From Mya arenaria (taxonomy: Eukaryota > Mollusca > Bivalvia > Myida > Myidae), in NCBI RefSeq assembly GCF_026914265.1, contig NC_069133.1, positions 47,477,417 through 47,541,416 on the forward strand: DNA of 64,000 nt, read 5' to 3'. The position numbers and the translations under genes are program-made. Shown here piece by piece: positions 13,836 to 24,189 of this stretch; position 1 is the stretch's first letter; each line of letters starts with the position of its first letter. The notes beneath the pieces are model-generated. The model saw nothing but the letters and a program-made list of their open reading frames with translations. It was not told where the DNA came from and did not search any database.

Positions 13836-16800
13836 TCAACTCTGAACACCTAGATGCAAGTTAATGTCCTCTTTTAACCACCCAGTGATCGTCTTGCAGT
13901 TGTTCACAAGGTAAACGCCAAGGGGAACCTCGCTGTCTCTATCACGGCAACGCTTTGCCACACTGTTTGCGAATGTTTTGCAACACTCTCTAACGATGCT
14001 TTCATTCGATACATCAGCTGAAATTTGAGGGTATCTGTTAGGCAAAAATAGAAGTCGATATATACTAATAAAACACACAAGGTCTTTAAACGAAATAATT
14101 GACAGGGCATTACAAATATTACACGTATTGTCATTTGAAACTACTTTTATAAACTTTTGATAAATGAAAATGAATCCTTTTTAGAGATATATCATTTATA
14201 GAGAAACATCCCTATAATAGAGCGTGAATAAACTGATGGATGGATTTGCATTACTGTATTTGCAGCGGTGACAGCATTTATGAATGAACCCGTACGCATG
14301 TTTTAATCTTACCTACTCCAAGAAGAGGAATCGCAACAGAATTGACGACAATGTCATCTTTTTTAAATTTCGTTAGTTTACGAAATATGCTTGCAACACA
14401 CTCGTCTAACTTACTACTGTCTGAAACATCTTTCCAAATCGGAGTACGGACATGAAACAATAATTTGACAGGCTTATACTCATCGTATCCACAGCACTTA
14501 GATATAGCTATGCGTCCTTTAGCGAACAGTTTCTTCAGAGAGGCAATTTCAACAGCTTTGTGGTAAGCATATTTGATAGTCATCGAAAAGACGCCTCCAT
14601 ATGAAGCACCCTTATACTCTGGACATACAATTGCATGTACAAACGGGTTACGGATATCTTTATATGTGACTTTAAGGCTTGTATTTTCGCTGCTCCATAT
14701 AGTGTCATCAATGTCTTGCAAGGATCTTGGTATTTGAAGAACCTGAGATCTTTGGGCAGGTAGAAGATGATCAAAATACTCTGACACTTGTTTGAATTTT
14801 GCGTAGTTTTTTTCGACAAGGTATATATCTTGCCAAGCGGAACTGACATCTTCTGATCTGGAAAACTCTGTTAATGCTCGGGCATACTGATAGGCGCAGC
14901 TTTCAAGGTTTATACCAGCAACTCCTGCAAATAAAAAAGGAATCAGCAAAACCTATAGCAACAGCCACAAGAACCACCTCGCTACTGATCAATAACACCA
15001 ACAAAAAAACAATAAAAACAACAACAACATAGCAACAACGACATCACCAACAGTAACAACTGCACAATCTAATATTATGACATCAAGAAATATGAAATTA
15101 TGAACATTTAGATGAAAACGAAACAATCATTAATCAGGGTATATTTGTGTGAATAAAGTCAGGACAATAAATGTAGAAAAGCTCCTACAGCAAACCTACA
15201 AGGTAGCATGTGGAAACAGGAAAACGGTAGTTATCATTTTCTTATTAAAATTGAATTGATATTTCAAAGAGCAGTATCCTTATCTAGATCCAAACTATTA
15301 CTACTGTTTTGTAACTCCAATTTACTTGAAGATGCATCATATCTAAATAATCCATACCACTGAAGTGGCATGCAGGATGCTAAACATGTTTGAGTGCCAT
15401 TCAACCCCTACTTCAACTTTCACTTTGGTTATAAAAATCTTAAAGTGAATTATACTCGAATATAAATCAATCACATTCAAGATCACCCGATATAAAATGT
15501 ATTTAACGAATGTTTTAAAGATGTTCACTAAAAACAACGTTAGTTTTTACACTACTGCGCAAATTGAATGAATAGCAATTCCACGTTCGATTGATAAGAA
15601 TGGGAGACTTGTTAAATTATATTGATCAACTCAGCTTTTGTTGTTGCTTGATTGTACATAACGTACATAACGTATTTATTGTGATTCACATTTAATGTAA
15701 CATGTTATGTCCAACACGGCACGGGTTTTCTATTTGAGTATCGTACGATAAGAGTTAAGCGGGAGATCTGACAATATTCTTAGAGAATTTGCACTGTTTC
15801 CAAGAATTCGTTTTCAATGCAGATTGAACTTGCTTAATTAATAATAAATATAACAACAAAAATCGTATTAGTTTTACTGTTCTAACAAATGTTTCTAAAA
15901 CCTTTACAATACATTATGCCATACATGTATGTATGTATGTATGTATTTCTTTAGACCTTGCGATCAAGGATAACCCGTGAAAGTGCAAGCACTTATTTCC
16001 AACGGGGTCCTTTGTTTTTGCTGAAAGGACAGCACGCTGAAGAGGCAGTGGTGGGATACAAGGAAGTCCGGGTGCGAGACCCTAGCTCTTTTTCGAAGAG
16101 ACCCCTTGGTTCTTTTACGTGCTCGGTGTAAAGCACCGATACACGGGGTACAACTTCCCTGGGTTAAACCAGTACTGAGTACACCACTTTTCCAAGCACT
16201 ACCCTTTAAATGCCAAGCGCCAGGCAAGGGAGCTACTTGTACCAACTTTTAACGTCTTTTGGTATCACGCGGCCAGGGATCGAACCGACGACCTCCCGCT
16301 CCGTAGGCGGACGCTTATCCACTAGGTCACGGAGACGGTCAATACATAGCCCGTTTTTATTAAAAAAAAAAATCAATTCTTGTCGTACAAGTTCTTTTAA
16401 AATGAACTGGCACACATCCGTTTAACTCGAACCGAAATTGTGCAAAAGCCGTACATTGTCGCGCTTTTTGTAGTAATAACGAATACGTTTAGACGCAATT
16501 TCGAACTTATGTTGAAGAAAACCGTGCAAAGTCGTAAAGGTCTCGTGTCCATGGCTATTGGTCATCTGCGACGTTGTTTTCCTGCGTATTTCATCTCGCC
16601 GTATATCGCTGCGTATCGCGAGAAATGTCATGACAATATCAGTTTAGTGAATCACGAAAATGGGTCGTTATTCAAGTGAAATCGTGAAGGTAATAATTAG
16701 TGTGAGGTCATGGTTCAGAATTTTTTTACGAATATTACTGAATAAGTACTGTTGCAAAACAGATTCACCATGTGAGCACATAGATATGATAACATCTATA

Positions 16801-18406
16801 ATATGCCCTAGTAAGGTATTGTACGCTTCAAATATGGCATAAGGAAAACAGTAACATAGCAAGAATATCAGCAATTAAATCGGAATAAAAAAGATAAATG
16901 TTTTGAATCATAACATGATATCCATATCCATATTACTTTTGCGTTCGGCTCAATGATCTTATTGGTTTGAAAACAACAATGTATACAGTCACTTATAGAC
17001 ATTGAAGTTTCATTTCGTTTGTTTATGTTCGATGTATATATGTACATATCCTATGATGATGATGATGGTGATGATGGTAGTGGTGGTGGTGGTGGTGGTG
17101 ATGATGATGGTGTTGTTGTTGGTGGTGGTGGTGACGATGATGATGATGATGATTATGCTGATGCTGATGATGATAATGGTGGTGGTGGGGGTGGTGGTGG
17201 CGGCGTCGGTGACGACGACGACGACGATGATGATGATGATGATGATGATGATGGTCCGGGATCCAGTTGGACCCGGGGGTCTTGGGGGTCAAAATATATT
17301 CTTACAACGGAAGAAATAACTGTATGACTTGAAAAGACTATTATTTGCATTAAAGGCACTTACTCTTTGAAAAGTGCACTTTTTAACGAAGCAATAGTGT
17401 GACAAATCATTAGAAGTGTTCAAACTAACATACCGACGGCTATTACCCTTAAACAAATGTTGATATATGCTCAAATATTTTCTTTGAAGTCCACGATGTT
17501 CGTACGGACCTTTATAACGAATATAACCCTTTTACAAATGATATTTACTCAAATACTGCCTTTGAAGTCCACGTTTTTGAAACGCTTTTATGGAGTTCCA
17601 TTCGGTACGGAGATTCGTATAGCAGCTATGGTGTGCAGAACATCTTTGAACAGTTCAACATTTTCTTGTGGACCTTTCTGATAACGTCTGTTCAAGACTC
17701 GTGCGAATGCTTTTTACGTATGTACTCATTATTCGTGGATCACCCAGGGCAGTTAAAGCAAAATGTTGCGTTTTTGTTGGCAAGAGTATTACTCACTCTG
17801 ATTATCTTTAAAAGATTTATTATACCAATAAATAAGCGGCTAAAACTAAAGTTTGAATTTTACTTATGTTTCACATATCTATACACTAAACAAATAATAT
17901 GTCATTATAAGCATTAATCGATGCCAATGATTGGTTCTCAGGAATATGTATATTCTACGAATACAAAAAAGAGACTTACCGGAAAAAACAAAAGGAAATG
18001 CTATTCTCGTCTGCCCAATTTTTGCAGCCATTTTAAGACTACCAAATATATTCGAAAATATATTGTCCTCTGTATTGTTATCATTCCCAACTGCTCGAGT
18101 AGGATGTATAATTATTACTTTTAATTTCCCCCCACTAGTCAGTATACATCCGGTTTTCTCATGTATAGGCGCATGGTTTAGTTCTTCCAAACAAATCTCG
18201 CCACCTTCTTTCTTCAAACATTCAAAAAGCTCTCCTCTGCTTTCCCTAGTTCCATCCGATTTCACAACACAAGGAATGACGATGCATGTATTATCCTTTG
18301 CAAATTCCATAACATCACCGCATATTACATGTACCACCTTTTTGATCGGTATATCATATATGTAAAACGTCTTAGATGAACGCCTGTAGATAGTCGAAGA
18401 CGCCAT
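13836..18406 (-). CDS. Tandem macro-domain protein, copy A2
   Basis: The same three-exon structure as A1: exons 18406-17980, 14924-14313 and 14017-13836 (427, 612 and 182 nt, identical lengths), giving 406 aa with matching phase-1 junctions and GTAAG donors. The first macro domain spans about residues 22-190 (ICGDV, then AFPFVFSG), the second about 215-400 (GGVFS, AIPLLGV, VYLVNNC). It is very close to A1 in exons, with mostly single-residue changes (for example SSQL to SSKL, and GIV to GVA at the last splice). Like A1 it has CIVIPC where a canonical macro domain keeps an asparagine. Intact exon frames after duplication suggest that it is functional. The biochemical role is inferred from fold only. 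Confidence 0.82.
15925..16340 (-). mobile_element. tRNA-derived SINE (mollusc V-SINE/RUDI-like?)
   Basis: Reading the minus strand, a tRNA-like head contains an A box (gacctagtggataagcg), an anticodon-like arm with loop CTACGGA (Arg-ACG-like) and a B box (ggttcgatccc). A body of about 300 bp follows and ends in a (GTAT)n tail at 15925-15946 on the plus strand. It is absent from the equivalent place in the left segmental copy, so it inserted after, or was lost from, one copy. The SINE class is well supported. The RUDI/V-SINE family name is from memory and uncertain. Confidence 0.75.
17053..17256. repeat. GAT/GGT compound trinucleotide microsatellite
   Basis: Two hundred bases of gat and ggt (plus a few gac, gtt and gct) triplets in the first intron of A2. 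It produces long poly-Asp, poly-Met, poly-His and poly-Ser frames in several readings, none of which I take as genes. Confidence 0.9.
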
Positions 18407-19355
18407 AAATGATTGTTTAATGTGTGTGCCCTATTTTTGATAAATCACACAATGATAGGTTTTGTAATATTACACCAACCTTATTTAAAATAACAATGAA
18501 ACGAAATTGATATCAGGTAAAAGCTATAGTCAAATATTTCTTCTATAAATAGCTATTGATAATGTTAGTATAGTATATCTTTATCAGCTATATGATATTG
18601 CAAAATAGTAGCCTGGTTAAATAGTGCGCAATACAGTTTGTATGTGTCATGTCGAAAAACACATTTCATGAGCTCTTTGCAACTCGGATAGAGTTATACT
18701 AGAATACAATGGAATGCAATATTTGCTGAAAACACTTGAGAAAGACTCAATCTAACAATCGGAGGCATAAAGTGAATCATAAGTGCCAATGACAATATCA
18801 ACCCTGGTTTGATGAATACAATTACAGTCCAGGGGCACCGGAAGGTATTTTGTACTGGGGAGGCGGGGGTAACCCCTATCCTCTTGTGTTTTTTTCTTCT
18901 TAAATCACGTCGCTTAAAATACATTTAAAGTTTTTTGAGGACTCGCATCAATTCTTTAAGACTGCTTTAAAATGACAAAGGGTGATCCCTCCCTGTTGCG
19001 AGTTATTTTTTTAAATCACGTCGCTTCAAATACATTTTAACGCTATTCAGGACTCACAACAATCGTTTAAAATGGCTTTAAAATAAACTGTTCATTATAC
19101 CAATTGTTTTCAACTACATTGGTTATTATCATGCATGTTTGTACGTAAACATATTCTTACCTGATGATCATAGTAAAGCAAAGAATGCAATTGAACCGCT
19201 TAGCATTGTCGTCTGAAATTTGCACTTTCTGTCATTGACATCCTTTACCCTATGATCTTTGATGACCGCTGAATGATTCGATATATATAAACGTGTCGTT
19301 AATTGCACAACACTCCGTAAAACCGTTTCCATGGACACAGACGATCGCGCCATTC
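18407..19355. other. 5' flank of A2, no gene seen
   Basis: Shares about 780 bp with 4564-5345, the flank of A1. The last 110 bp lead into the third satellite array. No gene or promoter was identified. Confidence 0.5.
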
Positions 19356-21790
19356 ACAGTCAATAACAGTCTTGTTATGTGTGAGTCAATAACAGTCTAG
19401 GTTTGAGTGAGTCATTAACAGTCTCGGTTTGAGTAATACAATAACAGTCTAGGTTTGAGTGAGTCAATAACAGTCTCGGTTTGAGTAATACAATAACAGT
19501 CTAGGTTTGAGTGAGTCATTAACAGTCTCAGTTTGAGTAATACAATAACAGTCTCGGTTTGAGTGAATCAAAAAAGTCTCCATTTGAGTGAGTCAATAAC
19601 AGTCTCGGTTTGATTAATACAATAACAGTCTCGGTTTGAGTGAGTCAAAAAAGTCTCCGTTTGAGTGAGTCAATAACAGTCTCGGTTTGAGTAATACAAT
19701 AACAGTCTAGGTTTGAGTGAGTCAATAACAGTCTCGGTTTGAGTAATACAATAACAGTATAGGTTTGAGTGAGTCAATAACAGTCTCGGTTTGAGTAATA
19801 CAATAACAGTCTCGGTTTGAGTGAGTCAATAACAGTCTCGGTTTGAGTGATACAGAAACAGTTTCGGTTTGAGTGAGTCAATAACAGTATAGGTTTGTAT
19901 GAGTCAATAACAGTCTCGGTTTGAGTGATACAATAACAGTCTCGGTTTAAGTGAGTCAATAACCGTCTCGGTTTGAGCGATACAACAACAGTCTCGGTTT
20001 GAATGAGTCAATAACAGTCTCGGTTTGAGTAATACAATAACAGTCTCCGTTTGAGTGAGTCAATAACCGTCTCGGTTTGAGCGATACAACAACAGTCTCG
20101 GTTTGAATGAGTCAATAACAGTCTCGGTTTGAGTGATACAGAAACAGTCTCGGTTTGAGTGAGTCAATAACAGTATAGGTTTGAGTGAGTCAATAACAGT
20201 CTCAGTTTGAGTGATACAATAACAGTCTCGGTTTAAGTGAGTCAATAACCGTCTTGGTTTAAGTGAGTCAATAACAGTCTAGGTTTGAGTGAGTCAATAA
20301 CAGTCAAGGTTTAAGTGAGACAATAACAGTCTCGGTTTAAGTGAGTCAATAACAGTCTAGGTTTGAGTGAGACAATAACAGTCTCGATTTGAGTGAGACT
20401 ATAACAGTCTCGGTTTGAGTCAGACAAAAACAGTCTCGATTTGAGTGAGACTATAACAGTCTCGATTTGAATGAGTCAATAACAGTCACTGTTAGAGTGA
20501 GACAATCAAAGACTTGGTTAAAGTGAGACCATAACAGTCCTTGTTTGAGTGAGACAATAACAGTCACTGTTAGAGTGAGACAATCAAAGACTTGGTTAAA
20601 GTGAGACCATAACAGTCCTTGTTTGAGTGAGACAATAACAGTCACTGTTTGAGTCAGACAATAACAGTCTCGATTTGAGTGAGACTATAACAGTCTCGGT
20701 TTGAATGAGTCAACAACAGTCACTGTTAGAGTGAGACAATCAAAGACTTGGTTAAAGTGAGACCATAACAGTTCTTGTTTGAGTGAAACAATAACAGTCA
20801 CTGTTAGAGTGAGACAATCAAAGACTTGGTTAAAGTGAGACCATAACAGTCCTTGTTTGAGTGAGACAATAACAGTCACTGTTAGAGTGAGACAATCAAA
20901 GACTTGGTTAAAGTGAGACCATAACAGTCCTTGTTTGAGTGAGACAATAACAGTCACTGTTAAAGTGAGACAATAACAGGCTCGGTTTGGGTGAGTTAAT
21001 AACAGTCTCGGTTTGAATGAGTCAATAACAATCTCGGTTTGAGTTAGACAATAACAGTCACTGTTATAGTTTGACGATTACAGACTTAGTTAGAGTGAGA
21101 CCATAACAGTCTCGGTTTGAGTGAGACAATAACAATCTCGGTTTGAGTGAGATAATAACAGTCACTGTTAGAGTGAGTCAATAGAAAGCACGGTTTGAGC
21201 AGAACAACCACAGTGTCGGTTTGAGTAAGACAATAACAGTCTTGGTTTGAGTGAGTCAATAACAGGCTCGATTTGGGTGAGGTAATAACAATCTCGGTTT
21301 GAGTGAGACTATAGCAGTCACGTTTGGAGTGAGATAATAGCAGTCACGGTTTGAGTGAGTCAATAGAAAGCACGTTTTGAGCAGAAGAACCACAGTGTCG
21401 GTTTGAGTGAGACAATAACAGTCTCGGTTTGAGTGAGACAATAGCAGTCTCGGTTTGAGTGAAACAATAGCAGTCGCGGTTTGAGTCAGACAATAGCAGT
21501 CTTGGTTATATAGAAACAAGAGTAGTATTTGTTCGATTGAGTTGTTGTTTAATTGATAATAATCCCGGATTCATTGGGACATTATCTGTATCGACTTGAT
21601 GGCGGCAATAGCAGTCAAGATGGATAGGGTCAATAACAGCCGCTGTTTGGCTGAGACAATAACCGTCTCGGTTAGATTGCAACAATAACCGTCTCGGTTA
21701 GATTGCAACAATAGCCGTCTCGGTTAGATTGCAACAATAACCGTCTCGGTTAGATTGCAACAATAGCCGTCTCGGTTTGATTGAAGCAAT
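19356..21790. repeat. 26-bp minisatellite array 3
   Basis: About 94 units of the same 26-bp family (core cagtctcggtttgagtgag), here with many gtcaataa and atacaataa forms. A distinct sub-block ends the array with core cgtctcggttagattg (21650-21790). A 78-bp higher-order repeat lies inside (see separate entry). Confidence 0.92.
20483..20960. repeat. 78-bp higher-order repeat (three 26-bp units)
   Basis: The landmark cagtcactgttagag recurs 78 bp apart (20483, 20561) and again in the block 20720-20960. Each 78-mer has three distinct units (tcactgttag, gacttggttaaag, tccttgtttgag). The block is repeated twice, separated by ordinary units. Confidence 0.85.
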
Positions 21791-22274
21791 TGCAGCTCAA
21801 AACCTCAAATTTGATATTTCCAGCATTTCATGTCTTTACAGAAGAGCTATACCTTCCGATGCACATTAATGTATAGGTATCTACATTACGTCAGATGTGA
21901 TTGTCATGACATGACCTCGAGGTGAACGCCATTGAATGCATTTGCCTTAAACTGCGCATTACAGACGCCTTCTACTTGGAACTTTCTATTCACCCCCTAA
22001 CTCCAGTTGATATGTTCTTGATTGTATTAAAATCTCAATATCAATGGTTGTTGATACTTGTATTAAAGACATTTTTATCACATGGGATTTCAACATAGCC
22101 ATAAATAAACCCGTCAAAAGATTCTTTCTGTCAACAATTCAACTTAACCAACGTCATACGAGACCCTACCAATTTTACCGTATTTCCTGAGACCTATTCC
22201 TCGTCTCTTCAAAGGATATCATTCTCGATTGTGGTCTCGTTGAACCATTACTCGAACCTACTGGTAACGAACAC
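21791..22274. other. Spacer between satellite array 3 and the B-gene duplication, no gene seen
   Basis: Mixed AT-rich sequence of about 480 bp. Short open frames only; nothing recognisable. Confidence 0.4.
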
Positions 22275-23093
22275 CAGCTTGACATTTCTACATAGCTTCC
22301 TACAAAATTTAAGCCAATGCATATTTCTATTAAATAGTTATAAAGCATATCGTAAAACTAGTCATGGGCTAATAAACGGCTGCCATCTTGGCTTTTGAAA
22401 TGTTACCATGATAACAATACTTAAATCAAATGCTTATGAAATTACTAATTCTGCAAAATTACGTCGCGATATAAATAGTATTCAATTATTCGTTAAGAGA
22501 CTCCTTAACAATTTTTTTCATTTTATCAGTTTATTTCTATAATTGGATCGGAAGAATTGTGCATAGGTTTACACATACAATCTAATGAAATATTACTTAT
22601 TTATTTGTTTTTACTAATATCGGTAAGATAAGGACATACATAGATATAATGAAATCTGTCTACCATATTTCATTTAACAAAATTGAAACAAATACAATAT
22701 ATTTGGTTTAGAGCTTTGTATTTTTTGCGTATATAAAATGAATGTACAGACAGTCGTAATGTATAAAAGGATATTCTAAATCCACATGGTAATATATACA
22801 TATAGGTTTAACACTCTAGACTGATGTTTGAATCTTTAAAAACATCTAAAACTGTGCTATTCTCTAACGTACAATACTATACAATACTAATCAAGTCAAT
22901 CGAAGCATGTACACTTGAACACTTCTATGGATGTCGCTACATCAATTATTGAGAACAATATCGAAGACATAACTCAAACCCAAACCATCTATATTTAAGT
23001 ATTAAACACAACATGTATTACAATCTCACGTTGCTTGCTTATATTTTGTTATCACAGAAAACTATTTTAATCAAATATTGTACATTGTGTACA

Positions 23094-23099
23094 TTTATT
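23094..23099 (-). promoter_or_regulatory. Possible poly(A) signal (upstream-duplicate exon)
   Basis: AATAAA on the minus strand about 105 bases after the stop codon of the duplicated last exon. The same hexamer lies at the same distance in the other copy. Confidence 0.4.
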
Positions 23100-23203
23100 T
23101 TACTAACTTTTACAAAACATTTTGAGTTAATCAAAGTTTCTCTAAGTAAGGCGTTAACAAACGTACATAAAATTAAACATTTGAAACATTTCGAATTCAC
23201 ACT

Positions 23204-23385
23204 CTAAACACTACATCCACTAAATGTTACAAGGTCTTCTGTGATCCAAGAGGTCAACATAGAGCAGCTGTTTACTAGGTAAACATCGAGAGGCAAAGAG
23301 CTTTTCCGTTCCCTGCAACACTTAATCACGCTTTGCACAAAAACTCGACAACATTCACGAACAACGTCTTGATATTCTACATCAA
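23204..23385 (-). CDS. Duplicated terminal exon of macro gene B1
   Basis: Second copy of the B1 last exon, 182 nt, the same length and phase as the functional one. It is preceded by an AG acceptor (tttaacag) and ends in the same stop. The reading frame is open with only a few changes (for example VEDQ to VEYQ and CPTLT to CSMLT). It encodes the C-terminal part of the second macro domain (VVRECCRVF, LPLDVYLVNSC). It lies downstream of the first copy in transcription order and could serve as an alternative last exon. Use of either exon is not shown by sequence alone. Confidence 0.55.
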
Positions 23386-24078
23386 CTGTTAAATATTAAA
23401 ACTGATATTTTGCAGGGGTTAAAAAAATCGTCTTAAAAAGGTCTTATTTATATTCATCGTTTATCAACAAATTCGTTTAAAGACTCCTTAACAATTTTAC
23501 ATCATTTTATCAGTTTAGTTCTATAATTGGATTGGAAGAATTATGAATACTTAAACACATACAATCTAATGAAATATAACTTATTTATTAGTTTTTACTT
23601 ATATCGGTAAGATAAGGACATACATAGATATAATGAAATCTGTCTACCATATTTCATTTAACAAAATTGAAACACATACAATATATTTGGTTTAGAGCTT
23701 TGTATTTTCTTGCGTATACAAAATGAATGTACAGACAGTCGTAATGTATAAAAGGATATTCTAAATCCACATGGTAAAATAAACATATAGGTTTAACACT
23801 CTAGACTGATGTTTGAATCTTTAAAAACATCTAAAACTGTGCTATTCTCTAACGTACAATACTATACAATACTATTCAAGTCAATCGAAGCATGTACTCT
23901 TGAACACTTCTATGAATGTCGCTACATCAATTATTGAGAACAGTATCGAAAACATAACTAAAACCCAAACCATCTATATTTAAGTATTAAACACAACCTG
24001 TATTACAATCTCACGTTGCTTGCTTATATTTTGTTATCACAGAAAACTATTTTAATCAAATATTGTACATTGTGTACA

Positions 24079-24084
24079 TTTATT
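24079..24084 (-). promoter_or_regulatory. Possible poly(A) signal of B1
   Basis: AATAAA on the minus strand, 106 bases after the B1 stop codon. It is duplicated with the exon at 23094-23099. Confidence 0.4.
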
Positions 24085-24189
24085 TTACTAACTTGTACAA
24101 AAACATTTTAAGTTAATCAAAGTTTCTCTAGGTAAGGCGTTAACAAACGTACATAAAATTAAACATTTGAAACATTTCGAATTCACACT

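Larger units (their letters stand above)
12985..19244. repeat. Segmental duplication, right copy (macro gene A2)
   Basis: Counterpart of 325-5345. Relative to the left copy it has extra DNA at about 15541-15700 and at about 15827-16750. The latter holds a SINE and a CpG-richer stretch (about 16400-16690) unlike its surroundings, probably another inserted element. Exons are the best conserved part. Confidence 0.8.

Noticed and set aside
17002-17359. Several open frames rich in Asp, Met, His or Ser in both strands
   Set aside because: All come from the GAT/GGT microsatellite; none has an ordinary composition outside it.
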